Origin: Luteimonas sp. MC1750
GTDB lineage: Bacteria; Pseudomonadota; Gammaproteobacteria; Xanthomonadales; Xanthomonadaceae
DNA length: 64,000 bases
NCBI RefSeq assembly: GCF_016615955.1
Contig: NZ_CP067113.1
Coordinates: 310,001-374,000, forward strand
Direction: 5' to 3'
Below are positions 29,152-38,484 of the stretch, piece after piece; the first letter of the stretch is position 1; each line of letters opens with the position of its first letter. Below the pieces are notes generated by a model that was given only the letters and a program-made list of their open reading frames with translations, had not been told where the DNA came from and did no database searches. A program made the position numbers and the translations under genes.

Positions 29152-30567
29152 ATGCCCGCGACCCCCGAAACCGCTTCCGCCACCGCCGCGCCCGGCGACC
29201 TGCACGTCGTCATCCTCGCCGCCGGCGAAGGCAAGCGGATGAAGTCCGCGATGCCCAAGGTGCTGCAGAAGATCGCCGGCAAGCCGATGCTGTCGCACGT
29301 GCTCGCCGCCGCCCGCGAGCTCTCGCCGGCGGCGATCCACGTGGTCTACGGCCACGGCGGCGACCAGGTGCGCGAGGCCTACCGGCACCGCTCCGACATT
29401 AACTGGGTCGAGCAGGCGAGCCAGCTTGGCACCGGCCATGCGGTGCGCGAGGCGATGCCCGACGTGCCCGATGGCGCGCAGGTGCTGGTGCTCTACGGCG
29501 ACGTGCCGCTGATCACCGCGGCGACGCTGCGCCGCCTGCTCGCGGCCGGCGGGCGGATCGCGGTGCTGGTGGCCGAACTCGAGAACCCGCGCGGCTACGG
29601 GCGCGTGGTGCGCGACCCGCAGGGCAACGTCGGCGCGATCGTCGAGGAAAAGGACGCCGACGCCGAGCAGCGCCGGATCAACATCGTCAACACCGGCGTG
29701 CTGGCGGTCGAGTCCACGGCGCTGAAGAACTGGCTGCAGCGCCTGTCCAGCGACAACGCGCAGGGCGAGTACTACCTGACCGACATCTTCTCGATGGCCG
29801 CGGCCGAGTACAGCGCGGCCGAGATGGTGCTGGTCGACGACCCGGTGGAAACCGAGGGCGCGAACGATCCCTGGCAGCTCTCCCAGCTCGAACGCGCGAT
29901 GCAGCAGCGGCGCGTGCGCGCGCTCTGCGCCGACGGCGCGCGCTTCGCCGATCCGGCGCGGGTCGACATCCGCGGCGAGGTGGTGGTGGGCCGCGACGTC
30001 GAGATCGACGTCGACGTCGTGCTGGAAGGTCGCGTCGTGCTGGGCGACGGCGTGCGCATCGGGCCCTTCTGCCGGATCCGCGACGCCGAGCTGGGTGCCG
30101 GGACCGTCGTGCGCGCGCACTGCGACATCGAAGGGGCCACCATCGAGGGCGCCGCGCAGGTGGGGCCGTTCGCGCGCCTGCGCCCGGGCACGGTGCTCGC
30201 CGACGGCGTGCATATCGGCAACTTCGTCGAGACCAAGAACGCCGCGCTCGGCGTCGGCAGCAAGGCCAACCACCTGAGCTATCTCGGCGACGCCGACATC
30301 GGTGCCGGGGTGAACATCGGCGCCGGCACCATCACCTGCAACTACGATGGCGCCAACAAGTCGACCACGACGATCGCCGATGGCGCCTTCATCGGCTCGA
30401 ACGCTTCGCTGGTGGCGCCGGTGACCATCGGGCGCGATGCCACGATCGGCGCAGGTTCGGTGATCACCAGCGACGCGCCGGACGGCAGGCTGACGATCGC
30501 CCGCGGACGGCAGCTGAGCATCGATGGCTGGCAGCGCCCGACAAAGCAGCCGAAGCAGCCGGCCTGA
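29152..30567 (+). CDS. glmU: Bifunctional GlmU: glucosamine-1-P acetyltransferase / GlcNAc-1-P uridyltransferase
   Basis: A 471-residue protein. The N-terminal pyrophosphorylase has the signature [17 protein letters not shown] (about residue 20) and the UTP/sugar motif VLYGDVPL. The C-terminal left-handed beta-helix contains hexapeptide repeats and the acetyltransferase active site around [28 protein letters not shown], with His for catalysis. It makes UDP-GlcNAc for peptidoglycan and lipopolysaccharide. The first step of the same pathway, glmS, lies 8 kb downstream, separated by the efflux operon. Confidence 0.97.
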   Translation: MPATPETASATAAPGDLHVVILAAGEGKRMKSAMPKVLQKIAGKPMLSHVLAAARELSPAAIHVVYGHGGDQVREAYRHRSDINWVEQASQLGTGHAVREAMPDVPDGAQVLVLYGDVPLITAATLRRLLAAGGRIAVLVAELENPRGYGRVVRDPQGNVGAIVEEKDADAEQRRINIVNTGVLAVESTALKNWLQRLSSDNAQGEYYLTDIFSMAAAEYSAAEMVLVDDPVETEGANDPWQLSQLERAMQQRRVRALCADGARFADPARVDIRGEVVVGRDVEIDVDVVLEGRVVLGDGVRIGPFCRIRDAELGAGTVVRAHCDIEGATIEGAAQVGPFARLRPGTVLADGVHIGNFVETKNAALGVGSKANHLSYLGDADIGAGVNIGAGTITCNYDGANKSTTTIADGAFIGSNASLVAPVTIGRDATIGAGSVITSDAPDGRLTIARGRQLSIDGWQRPTKQPKQPA

Positions 30568-30606
30568 TCCCGGGGCCGCGGGACCGGGGCCGCGGCACCG
30601 GGGCCA

Positions 30607-30669
30607 CTGTAGGAGCGGCTATAGCCGCGATGGCGGGACACCGGATCGCGGCTATAGCCGCTCCTACAG
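30607..30669. repeat. REP pair between glmU and the histidine kinase gene
   Basis: Perfect 25-bp inverted arms beginning CTGTAGGAGCGGCTATAGCC enclose 13 bases. Each arm itself contains the palindrome GCGGCTATAGCCGC. It lies between convergent genes and may act as a shared 3'-end structure. A short GCGCCGGA repetition follows at about 30707-30725. Confidence 0.88.
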
Positions 30670-30758
30670 GGCGCAGCCCGCGCAGTCCGCGCGGCGCGCG
30701 CGGAGCGCCGGAGCGCCGGAGCGCCGCTGGTGCGGTGCGTGTGTGGGGAGTGCGCGCC

Positions 30759-32069
30759 TCAGGCGGGCAACACCAGCGTCACGCACAGCCCGCCGTCTTC
30801 GCGGTTCGCCAGCGCGATGCGGCCGCCGTGGGCCTCGGCGATCTCGCGGCTGAGCGCCAGCCCCAGGCCGGTGCCGTGGCGCTTGGTGGAATAGAACGGC
30901 AGCAGCGCGTTGGCCAGCACCGGCTCGTTCATGCCGCTGCCGCGGTCCAGCACGTCGACGCGCCAGGCATCCGGCAGCCGGCGCAGGCCCAGGCGCACGT
31001 CGCCCGCGGCGGAGCCCGACTCGTGCGCGTTCTTCAACAGGTTCAGCAGCGCCTGCTCCAGCTGCGCGGCGTCGGCGCGCACGTGGCCCTCGACGTGGCC
31101 TTCGATGCCGAAGTCGACCTGGCTGCGCAGCCGCTCGAGGAAGCTGCGCCATTCCAGCGCCTCGAGCCGCGGCGAGGGCAGCTTGGCGAAGCGCGCGTAG
31201 TCGCGGATGAAGCCCTCGAGGTGGCGCGCGCGCTCCTCGATCGTGGCCAGCGCGGCCGGCAGCCGTTCGTACTGGCCGCGCCGCAGCAGTTCGCCGCCCG
31301 AATGCGCCAGCGAGGCGATCGGCGCCAGCGAGTTGTTGAGCTCGTGGCTGATCACCCGGATCACCTTCTTCCAGACCTGCACTTCCTGGCGGCGCAGTTC
31401 GGCGGTGAGCTGGCGCAGCAGCAGCAGCTCGTGGCGGCGGCCGTTGAGCCGGAACAGCCGGCGCGACAGGTGGTAGATGTCCTCGTCGTCGTCGCTGCCG
31501 ACGGTGAACATGCCGTCGCCGCCGCGGGCGAAGGCCTCGCGCATCGCTTCGGGCACGCGCTCGAGGAGTTCCGGGAACGAGACCCCCTCCAGCCTGTGGC
31601 CGTCACCGAGCAGCTTGCGCGCCGCCAGGTTGCCGAGCACCACGTGGCCGCCGGGATCGACCAGCAGCATCGCCACCGGCGTGTTCTGCACCATGGTGTC
31701 GAGCAGGAGCTCGCGCTGCACCAGGCGCAGGCGCTGCTCGCGCAGGGTGTCGCCCAGGGCGCGATGGCTGGCGACCAGGTTGCCGAGCTCGCCGCCGCCT
31801 TCCCACGACAGGCCGAAGCTGTAGTCGCCGTCGCGGTAGCTCGCGACGCTGCCGGCCAGCGCGCGGAACAGCGAATGGGCCGGCGCGAGTAGCCGCCTGA
31901 CGTGGTACAGCAGCAGTGGCAGGGGCAGGGCGATGGCGATCGGCAGCGCAAGCCAGCGCGAGGCCAGCCAGGATTCCAGCATCAGCCCCAGCGCGGTGGC
32001 GATCGCCATGTAGGCCAGCGCGAGCGCCGTGAACGAGACGCTCAGCGGCAGCCTCGGCCGGCGCGGCAT
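30759..32069 (-). CDS. Sensor histidine kinase (NtrY-like) of the efflux operon
   Basis: A 436-residue membrane kinase. Two N-terminal transmembrane helices (about 12-30 and 38-57) leave almost no periplasmic part. A HAMP-like linker, a PAS domain (TPVAMLLVDPGGHVVLGN, about 130-205) and the HisKA H-box VISHELNNSLAPI (His242) follow. The ATPase part has N-box LLNLLKNAHES, G1 DRGSGM and G2 GTGLGLAL. The tiny external region suggests it senses a membrane or intracellular signal. Its ATG shares one base with the stop of the response regulator gene (TGATG). It is the last gene of the operon. Confidence 0.9.
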   Translation of the reverse strand: MPRRPRLPLSVSFTALALAYMAIATALGLMLESWLASRWLALPIAIALPLPLLLYHVRRLLAPAHSLFRALAGSVASYRDGDYSFGLSWEGGGELGNLVASHRALGDTLREQRLRLVQRELLLDTMVQNTPVAMLLVDPGGHVVLGNLAARKLLGDGHRLEGVSFPELLERVPEAMREAFARGGDGMFTVGSDDDEDIYHLSRRLFRLNGRRHELLLLRQLTAELRRQEVQVWKKVIRVISHELNNSLAPIASLAHSGGELLRRGQYERLPAALATIEERARHLEGFIRDYARFAKLPSPRLEALEWRSFLERLRSQVDFGIEGHVEGHVRADAAQLEQALLNLLKNAHESGSAAGDVRLGLRRLPDAWRVDVLDRGSGMNEPVLANALLPFYSTKRHGTGLGLALSREIAEAHGGRIALANREDGGLCVTLVLPA

Positions 32070-33415
32070 CAGTCGCGCCGGATCCCGAGGCGGTCGAGGC
32101 GCCGGTACAGCGCCTGCCGCGACAGTCCGAGCTCCTGCGCCGCCTGCGCCAGCACGCCGCCGTGGCGCGCGAGCGCGGCTTCGATCGCGGCGCGGTCGGG
32201 TTCGTCGGCCGCGGGCACCGTCGTCGACGGCGCCGCGGGCGACGCTGGCAGGCCAAGCGCATCGCCTGCGATCACGTCGCCGGCCGACAGCAGCGCCGCG
32301 CGCTGCACGACGTTGCGCAGTTCGCGCACGTTGCCGGGCCAGCCATGGCGGAGCAGGGCGCGCCCGGCGTCGGCCGACAGCTGCTTCCCGGCCGGGAGAA
32401 AGTGGCGCGCCAGCGGCAGGATGTCGTCCGGCCGGTCGGCCAACGGCAGGAGCTTCAGCTCCACCGCGTTGAGGCGGTAGTACAGGTCTTCGCGGAAGCG
32501 GCCGTCGCGGATCATCACCGCGAGATCGGCATTGGTCGCGCTGACCACGCGCACGCGCACCTGGCGCTCGCGGTTGCCGCCCAGTCGCGCGAAGCGCCCG
32601 GTCTCGAGCACGCGCAGCAGCTTCATCTGCCCGGCCGCCGGCAGGTTGCCGATCTCGTCGAGGAACAGCGTTCCGCCGTCGGCGGCTTCGAACTTGCCCT
32701 CGCGCGCCTTGCCCGCGCCGGTATAGGCGCCGGCCTCCGCGCCGAACAGCTCGGCCTCGATCAGCTCACCGGGCAGCGCGCCGCAGTTGAGCGCCACGAA
32801 CGGCCCGTCCTTGGCCATCGAATTCGCGTGCACGATCTCGGCCACCTTCTCCTTGCCCGATCCGTTCGGCCCGGTCACCAGCACCGGCAGCTCGGAGCGC
32901 GCGACCTGGCAGGCCAGCGACAGCAGTCGCTCGCTGGCGGGATCGGCATAGACCACGCCGCGCAGGTCGTGGCCGCGCGACAGCGCGTCGCGCCGCCGCC
33001 GCTCGCCGCTGCGGTGCCGCGCCAGTTCGCGCCGCGCCTCGGACAGCTCCAGCAGGTTGTTGACCGTCGCCAGCAGCCTGCGGTCGTCCCAGGGCTTGCC
33101 GAGGTAGTCGGCGGCCCCGGCCTTGACCAGGTCCACCGCCGACTCGAGGTGGGTCCACGCGGTGAGCAGGATCACCGGCAGGTCGGGCTCCTGCGCGCGG
33201 ATGGCGTGGAAGAGCGCGATGCCTTCCTCGCCCGACGTGGTGTCGACGTGGAAGTTCATGTCCTGTACCACCAGGTCGATGCCGCCCCCGCGCAGCCGCG
33301 CCAGTCCCTGTTCCGGCGACTGCGCGGCCACCGCGTCGATGTCATGCAGCGAGAACAGCAGCTCCAGCGCGGTCGCGACGGCGGGGTTGTCGTCGATGAT
33401 CAGGACGGTAGGCAT
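32069..33415 (-). CDS. Sigma-54-dependent response regulator (NtrC family)
   Basis: A 448-residue regulator with a receiver domain (Asp52 in LVVQDMNF, Thr85, Lys107), an AAA+ domain and a Fis-type helix-turn-helix ([21 protein letters not shown]). The AAA+ domain has Walker A GPNGSGKE (182-189) and Walker [11 protein letters not shown]. The sigma-54 contact loop reads GAYTGA (229-234) rather than the usual GAFTGA; Tyr at this place occurs in some functional family members. It starts 11 bases after the second permease gene and overlaps the kinase gene. A sigma-54 promoter with two palindromes upstream of the first gene is its probable target. Confidence 0.93.
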   Translation of the reverse strand: MPTVLIIDDNPAVATALELLFSLHDIDAVAAQSPEQGLARLRGGGIDLVVQDMNFHVDTTSGEEGIALFHAIRAQEPDLPVILLTAWTHLESAVDLVKAGAADYLGKPWDDRRLLATVNNLLELSEARRELARHRSGERRRRDALSRGHDLRGVVYADPASERLLSLACQVARSELPVLVTGPNGSGKEKVAEIVHANSMAKDGPFVALNCGALPGELIEAELFGAEAGAYTGAGKAREGKFEAADGGTLFLDEIGNLPAAGQMKLLRVLETGRFARLGGNRERQVRVRVVSATNADLAVMIRDGRFREDLYYRLNAVELKLLPLADRPDDILPLARHFLPAGKQLSADAGRALLRHGWPGNVRELRNVVQRAALLSAGDVIAGDALGLPASPAAPSTTVPAADEPDRAAIEAALARHGGVLAQAAQELGLSRQALYRRLDRLGIRRD

Positions 33416-33425
33416 CGGTCCGGGA

Positions 33426-34658
33426 TCATACGCTCCGGGTCGCCACCGCCGGCGGCACCGCGGCCGCGCGCCGCGCCGGCCCCAGCACCGCCAGCTGGCC
33501 CAGCAGCCACAGCGCCAGCGCGCCCACCGGCAGGTACACCAGGGGCAGCCTGGGCAGCTCGTAGCGTCCCATCAGCAGCTGGTTGATGCCGAAGGCCAGC
33601 AGCATGCCGATCACGATGCCGATCGTCGCCAGGATGAAGTTCTCGGTCTGGAAATAGCGCAGGATCTGGCCGCGGGTCGCGCCCAGCGCCCGGCGGATGC
33701 CGATCTGCTTGCTGCGCTGCTGCACCCAGAAGCTGGCCAGGCCGACGATGCCGAGCGCGGTGATCAGCAGCAGCGCCACGCAGACGATGCCCAGCAGCCA
33801 GACCATCGAGCGCTGCTGCTGGTAGTACGCGTCGCGCAGCTCGCGGAAGGTCTTGGTGTTGTCCTCGATGATGATCCGCTTGGGGCCGTTGGCGCGCAGG
33901 GCCTTGCTGGCGCTCTCGAGGATCTCCTGGCGCCGCTCGGGCGCGGTGCGGACGATGTACTGGCCGCCGAGGTCGTAGTTGGCGCGCACCGGCATGACCA
34001 GCGAGTACTGGCTGCCTTCCGGACCGCCCATGCTGCCGGGCCGGATCAGGTGCGCGACGACGCCGATGATGCTGACCGGCTTGTCGCCCCAGACGTAGAT
34101 CGGCTTGCCCAGCGGGTCCTGGCCGGGGAACAGCCGTTCGGCCAGGGTCCGGGTGACCACGACGCCGGGGATGGTGACCTCCTGCTCCGGATCGCTCAGG
34201 GCATCGTTGGGGATGAGTTCGTCAGGGGTGAAGTAGCGGCCCGCCACCAGCTCGATGCCGAAAGTGTCGAGGAAGTGGTCGTCGCCCATGTAGGTCGTCG
34301 CCACGACGGTCGGCTGCTGCTGTTCCGGCTGCAGGTTCACGCCCGAGTTCCAGGACGAGTTCACGAACGGCACCTGGTTGGTGGTGGTCGCACCCTGCAC
34401 GCCGGGCAGGCTGCGCAGCATCTGCAGGTCGGAGCGCGTCTGGGCCGCCGCGTCGGCGTCGTTGCCCACGGGGATGATCTGGATGCGCACCAGCTCGTCG
34501 ACCGCGATCCCGCTGGGCTGGCGCATCTGGGTCAGGCGCTCGCCGACCATGAACAGCGCGTTGCAGATGATGGCGCAGGTCAGCGCGATCTCGAGGACGA
34601 TCAGCGCGGCGGCGGTCTTGTGCCGCAGCAGGGTGGAAAGGATCGGTCGGATGTCCAT
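33426..34658 (-). CDS. MacB/FtsX-type ABC permease, second subunit
   Basis: A 410-residue permease with an N-terminal helix (AALIVLEIALTCAIICNALF), a periplasmic MacB-PCD-type domain (about 45-285), and three C-terminal helices of the FtsX block with the signature KQIGIRRALGATRGQILRYF. It lies 16 bases after the first permease gene. The two permeases share the same topology but little sequence, suggesting a heterodimer. Together with the ATPase and adaptor it should form a MacAB-like efflux complex; no outer-membrane TolC-type gene is in the operon. Confidence 0.9.
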   Translation of the reverse strand: MDIRPILSTLLRHKTAAALIVLEIALTCAIICNALFMVGERLTQMRQPSGIAVDELVRIQIIPVGNDADAAAQTRSDLQMLRSLPGVQGATTTNQVPFVNSSWNSGVNLQPEQQQPTVVATTYMGDDHFLDTFGIELVAGRYFTPDELIPNDALSDPEQEVTIPGVVVTRTLAERLFPGQDPLGKPIYVWGDKPVSIIGVVAHLIRPGSMGGPEGSQYSLVMPVRANYDLGGQYIVRTAPERRQEILESASKALRANGPKRIIIEDNTKTFRELRDAYYQQQRSMVWLLGIVCVALLLITALGIVGLASFWVQQRSKQIGIRRALGATRGQILRYFQTENFILATIGIVIGMLLAFGINQLLMGRYELPRLPLVYLPVGALALWLLGQLAVLGPARRAAAVPPAVATRSV

Positions 34659-34674
34659 CAGGCGTTCCTCGGGG

Positions 34675-35973
34675 TCACTGCGACTTGAGCTGGATCGCGG
34701 GCGTCACTTCCATGGCGCGCCACGCGGGGAGGAGGCCGGCGATGATGCTGGCGGCCACGGCAAGCACGAAGGTCAACAGCAGCATCGGCAGGTCCAGGTG
34801 CGCGAGCTCGGCATAGCTCGACGGCTGCTGCCGCACCGCCCACAGCCCCAGCAGGGCCATGCCCAGGCCGAGGATGCCGCCGGCCAGGCCGACGGCGCCG
34901 GCCTCGACCAGGCACTGCTTGAAGATCTCGGTGCGCGAGGCGCCGAGCGCGCGGCGCACGCCGATCTCGCCGCTGCGGCGCAGGAACTTGGCCAGCAGCA
35001 GGCCCACGGTGTTGAGCAGGCAGACCAGCAGGAAGCCGAAGCCGAGCCAGAGCTGCATCATCACGTCGCGCGGCACCACGCGGTTGAACTCCAGCCACTC
35101 CATGACGCTGCGCAGGCGCACGTTGGGCGCGCGCTCGAAACGGCCGGCGGCCTTCTGCTGCGCCGAGTAGTTGTCGAGGTAGGCCTTGTAGTCGGCGGCC
35201 TGCGACGCGTCCTCGAGTTCGACCCAGTACTGGATCCAGACGCAGGGTGCGTTGAGCGCGGTCTCGTCGGCGGAGTCGCCCCAGCAGTCCATGCTGCCGC
35301 TGCGCCCGAAGTCGAGCTGGCGCGAGGTGGAGAACGGCAGGAAGACGTCCTCGAGCTCGCCGTAGCGGTCGGTGTTCATGTCGTAGAAGCGAGGCGTCGG
35401 CCGCCAGTCCTCGAGCACGCCGGCGATGCGGAACTCTCCGCCGCCGATCACCAGCGAGCGGCCGACGCTGTTGGCGCCGCCGAACACGCGGTCGTTGAGC
35501 GACTTCGAGATCACCGCCACGCGCGCGTTGGCCACGTCGTCGGCCGCGCTCCAGCCGGTGCCGTGGAGGAAGGGCGCGGCGAACATCGGAAAGAAGTCCG
35601 CGGTGGCGTAGCGCGCATCCGAATAGAACGGCGGCAGGTCGGCCTTGTCGGGCGTGATCGACACCGCGCCGCCGGTCATCATCGCCTGGCGCAGGCCGCG
35701 CTTCTCCTGCAGCAGGGTCTCGGCGTCGAAGCGCGTCACCTGCGCCGACGGCTCCTCGCCCGGCGTGAACCCACGCAGCGAGGCGGGGTCGAGCTGCACG
35801 TAGAACAGGCGGTCGCTCTTCTCCGGGATCGGATCCCCGGACAGCACCCGGAACACGGTGAGCGTGGTCATGCAGGCACCGATGCCGAGCGCGATCGCCA
35901 GCACCATCAGCGCGGTCAGCACCTTGTTGCGGCGGAAGCTGCGCAGGGCGAGCCTGGAGTAGTAGGCGAGCAT
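34675..35973 (-). CDS. MacB/FtsX-type ABC permease, first subunit
   Basis: A 432-residue permease with an N-terminal helix (VLTALMVLAIALGIGACMTTLTVF), a long periplasmic domain and an FtsX block ending in a membrane helix pair. The conserved coupling segment reads GEIGVRRALGASRTEIFKQ. The start lies ten bases after the ATPase stop. The periplasmic domain contains a Cys pair (SMDCWGDSADETALNAPC) that could form a disulfide. Partner of the adjacent 410-residue permease. Confidence 0.9.
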   Translation of the reverse strand: MLAYYSRLALRSFRRNKVLTALMVLAIALGIGACMTTLTVFRVLSGDPIPEKSDRLFYVQLDPASLRGFTPGEEPSAQVTRFDAETLLQEKRGLRQAMMTGGAVSITPDKADLPPFYSDARYATADFFPMFAAPFLHGTGWSAADDVANARVAVISKSLNDRVFGGANSVGRSLVIGGGEFRIAGVLEDWRPTPRFYDMNTDRYGELEDVFLPFSTSRQLDFGRSGSMDCWGDSADETALNAPCVWIQYWVELEDASQAADYKAYLDNYSAQQKAAGRFERAPNVRLRSVMEWLEFNRVVPRDVMMQLWLGFGFLLVCLLNTVGLLLAKFLRRSGEIGVRRALGASRTEIFKQCLVEAGAVGLAGGILGLGMALLGLWAVRQQPSSYAELAHLDLPMLLLTFVLAVAASIIAGLLPAWRAMEVTPAIQLKSQ

Positions 35974-35983
35974 GGGATGCTCC

Positions 35984-36769
35984 TCAGGCGCCGGAGGCGG
36001 CGCGGGTGCGGGATTCGGCCTCGATGCGGCCCGCGCGCGACGCCCGGGTCAGGCTCGGCTCGACCGACAGGTCGGTGGCCATGCCATCGACGATGTGGAC
36101 GTTGCGGTGCGCGCGCGCGGCCAGCTCGGGGTCGTGGGTGACCATCACGATGGTCGTGCCCTGCTGGTTGATGTCCTCGAGCAGCTCGAGGACGCTGCGC
36201 GCCATCTGCGTGTCGAGGTTGCCGGTGGGTTCGTCGGCGAGCAGCAGGCGCGGGCTGCCGGCGATGGCGCGCGCGATCGCGGCGCGCTGCTGCTGGCCGC
36301 CCGAGAGCTCGGCCGGGAAGTGCTTCATGCGCGAGCCCAGGCCGACCATGCCCAGCGCGTCCTCGATGCGCAGCTTGCGCTCGTTGGCGGGCATGCCGCG
36401 ATAGCGCAACGGCACGTCGACGTTGTCGAACAGGTTGAGGTCCGGGATCAGGTTGAAGCCCTGGAAGATGAAGCCGATCTTCTGGTTGCGCAGGCGGCTG
36501 CGCTGGTTGTCGGACAGCCCGCGCACGTCCTCGCCGTCGAGGTGGAACTCGCCGCCGGTGAAGGTCTCCAGCAGGCCCGCGATGTTGAGGAAGGTCGTCT
36601 TGCCCGAGCCCGACGGCCCGGTGACGGCGACGAACTCGCCTTCGCCGACGCGGAGGTCGAGCGAACGCAGCGCGTGCGTCTCGACCAGTTCGGTGCGGTA
36701 GACCTTGGTGACCTGGCGCATGTCCAGCATGGCGTTGCTTCCCTGTGCGGTGGTGGCGGTGGCGTCCAT
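35984..36769 (-). CDS. ABC transporter ATP-binding protein (MacB/LolD type)
   Basis: A 261-residue ATPase with Walker A GPSGSGKTT, Q-loop FIFQGFNLIPDL, signature LSGGQQQR, Walker B LLLADEP and H-loop VTHD. A C-terminal tail of about 30 residues (SRAGRIEAESRTRAASGA) is not part of the core fold. The ATG at 36769 overlaps the stop of the upstream small gene (TGATG). The alternative in-frame ATG at 36730 has a better GGAAG site and would remove 13 residues. Confidence 0.93.
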   Translation of the reverse strand: MDATATTAQGSNAMLDMRQVTKVYRTELVETHALRSLDLRVGEGEFVAVTGPSGSGKTTFLNIAGLLETFTGGEFHLDGEDVRGLSDNQRSRLRNQKIGFIFQGFNLIPDLNLFDNVDVPLRYRGMPANERKLRIEDALGMVGLGSRMKHFPAELSGGQQQRAAIARAIAGSPRLLLADEPTGNLDTQMARSVLELLEDINQQGTTIVMVTHDPELAARAHRNVHIVDGMATDLSVEPSLTRASRAGRIEAESRTRAASGA

Positions 36770-36984
36770 CAGTCGACCTGGAACCGGGCGGGCAGGGACG
36801 AGGACGGGAGGTAGGGGCGCGGCGCGCGCGCGCGGTGCGCGTCGCCGTTGGCGGGGGACGCGATCGAGGCGTCGTTGCGGTCGAGCTCGAAGTGGTAGAG
36901 CTCGCTCAGGCGTCGCGGGACCGCGTCGGCCAGCTGGAAGGAATCCCAGTGGACGACGTGGGGGAATCCGTGGGTGGCTTGCAT
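36769..36984 (-). CDS. Small protein of the sigma-54 efflux operon (71 aa), unknown function
   Basis: An unrecognised 71-residue protein encoded between the adaptor and ATPase genes. It begins MQATHGFPHVVHWDSFQLAD and ends SLPARFQVD. The ATG at 36984 has GGAG seven bases upstream, which overlaps the end of the adaptor gene. The in-frame ATG at 36990 would overlap the adaptor stop by four bases. The stop overlaps the ATPase start. The protein has no Lys, no Cys, no signal peptide and no membrane helix. The N-terminal half looks helical, and the C-terminal half is rich in Ala, Pro, Ser and Arg. It could be an exported peptide, a complex subunit or a regulator; nothing in the sequence decides. 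Confidence 0.7.
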   Translation of the reverse strand: MQATHGFPHVVHWDSFQLADAVPRRLSELYHFELDRNDASIASPANGDAHRARAPRPYLPSSSLPARFQVD

Positions 36985-36986
36985 GG

Positions 36987-38288
36987 TCATTCTCCGGAGA
37001 TGCGGACGCGGTCCGCCTGCTGGAACTGGTCGCTGCCCGACACGACGATGCGTTCGCCGGCCTGCAGCCCCGACACGATCTCGACCGCGGACAGGCTCGA
37101 GGCACCGGCCTGGATCGGCCGCCGCTGGGCACTGCCGCCGGCGACGACGTAGGCGAAGTTGCCGCCCTCCTGCTCGAGGAAGGGGCCACGCTCGACCATC
37201 AGCACGTCCTGGCGGGTGTCCAGTACGATGCGCGCCGACAGCCGCTGGTTCTGCCGCAGTCCCGGCGGCTGGTTGCCGTCGGCGAAGCGCAAGCGGGCGT
37301 TGACCTCGCCGTTGACGACTTCCGGCGACACCGCCGAGATCTCGGCCGGCCACTGCTTGCCGACGCTGGCCACCTGGGCCGGCATGCCGATGCCGAGGTC
37401 GCGGGCGAAGCTCTCGGGCACCTTGATCTCGACCTCGAACTGCGACAGGTCGACCACGCCCAGCACCGGCGCGTTGGCCGCGACGTTGGTGCCCTGGGCG
37501 ATCTGCACCTGGCCGACCTGGCCGTCGAAGGGCGCGCGCAGGGTCAACGCGTCGACCTGGCGGCGCAGCTCCTCGACCACCGCCGCCTGGCGTTCGGCCA
37601 GGAGGCGCTTGTTGCTGGCGTCGATGCCGGCGCCCTGGCCCTGGAGGGCGAAATCCTGGCGTGCCGAGGCGACGCCGATCTCGGCCTTCTTCAATCCGTC
37701 GAGCGCGCGGTCGTAGTCGTTGCGCGAGACCGCGCCGCCCTCGAAGGCGCGCTTGTAGCGCTCCACGTCGCGCCCGGCGGCCACTTCGTCGATCAGAGCC
37801 TGGTCGAGCAGCTTCTGCGCGTCGGAGCGGGTGAGGCGCGCGTCGAGCATGGCGCGGTTGGCCTCGCCCTGCAGGCTGGCCAGGGTCGACTCCTCCTGCA
37901 CCAGGCGGCTGCGCAGCTCGGGGCTGTCGATCACCGCCAGCTCCTGGCCCTTCTCCACCGCGTCGCCGGCCACCACCTTCAGGGTCACCGTGCCGCCGGC
38001 GATGGCGTACAGGGTCGGGCTGTTGGCGGCGATCACGCGGCCGTCGGCGGAAATGTCCCGGACCAGGTCGCCGCGGACCACTTCGGCGATGCGGATGCGC
38101 GAATCGTCGTAGGACCGGCCACCGCTGCTCCAGCCCACCGCGACCCAGGCCGCGAGCCCGAGCACCACGGCCGCACCGAGGCCGGCCACGATCCGCGGAT
38201 CGCGCAGGCGGCGGCGCGCGGGCGGCGCCGAAGCCGGGGAGCGGTCCTGGGCGGAGGTGTCGCGGATGCGGGCGCGGCTTGTTTCCAT
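36987..38288 (-). CDS. Periplasmic adaptor (HlyD/MacA-type membrane fusion protein)
   Basis: A 433-residue adaptor. A cytoplasmic basic start precedes one transmembrane anchor ([21 protein letters not shown], about 33-53). Then come the first half of the barrel-sandwich domain, a long coiled-coil hairpin (about 125-240, [20 protein letters not shown] onward), the second half with [20 protein letters not shown], and beta-barrel and membrane-proximal domains. It links inner-membrane ABC permeases to an outer-membrane exit duct. It is the first gene of the operon, 45 bases after the -12 element of the sigma-54 promoter. Confidence 0.93.
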   Translation of the reverse strand: METSRARIRDTSAQDRSPASAPPARRRLRDPRIVAGLGAAVVLGLAAWVAVGWSSGGRSYDDSRIRIAEVVRGDLVRDISADGRVIAANSPTLYAIAGGTVTLKVVAGDAVEKGQELAVIDSPELRSRLVQEESTLASLQGEANRAMLDARLTRSDAQKLLDQALIDEVAAGRDVERYKRAFEGGAVSRNDYDRALDGLKKAEIGVASARQDFALQGQGAGIDASNKRLLAERQAAVVEELRRQVDALTLRAPFDGQVGQVQIAQGTNVAANAPVLGVVDLSQFEVEIKVPESFARDLGIGMPAQVASVGKQWPAEISAVSPEVVNGEVNARLRFADGNQPPGLRQNQRLSARIVLDTRQDVLMVERGPFLEQEGGNFAYVVAGGSAQRRPIQAGASSLSAVEIVSGLQAGERIVVSGSDQFQQADRVRISGE

Positions 38289-38332
38289 GGGGTGTCCGGA
38301 TGCGGTCGGGTCAAGGGTTCCGACCTGTAGTA

Positions 38333-38349
38333 CGCAAGCCGCGTGCCAA
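38333..38349 (-). promoter_or_regulatory. Sigma-54 promoter of the efflux/two-component operon
   Basis: The minus strand reads TTGGCACGCGGCTTGCG, matching the sigma-54 consensus TGGCACG-N4-TTGC at every conserved base, with GG at -24 and GC at -12. Transcription would start near 38322, about 34 bases before the adaptor ATG. Confidence 0.9.
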
Positions 38350-38390
38350 CCACAAGCCATTGAAATGAAAGGTTTTGGTGGGAGTGTCCG

Positions 38391-38426
38391 GGTGTCCGCC
38401 CGGACACCGCGCCTGTCCGCCCGGAC
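38391..38426 (-). promoter_or_regulatory. Paired palindromic activator sites upstream of the sigma-54 promoter
   Basis: Site 1 (38391-38408) is GGTGTCCG-CC-CGGACACC, a perfect 8-bp-arm palindrome. Site 2 (38415-38426) is GTCCG-CC-CGGAC. Their centres are 21 bp apart, two helical turns, and lie about 65-85 bp upstream of the -12 element. This is the expected arrangement for a Fis-type NtrC-family activator. The sites are also about 60-95 bp upstream of the glmS start. Confidence 0.75.
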
Positions 38427-38484
38427 GGCCCCGCGGGCTTTCGCCGTTACACTGTGTCGTCCCCAACCAAGGCGTCCTATAGAC

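Noticed and set aside
38350..38484. glmS ribozyme
   Set aside because: The leader is short, and the self-cleaving double-pseudoknot sequence known from Firmicutes is not seen. The region is explained by sigma-54 sites of the divergent operon.
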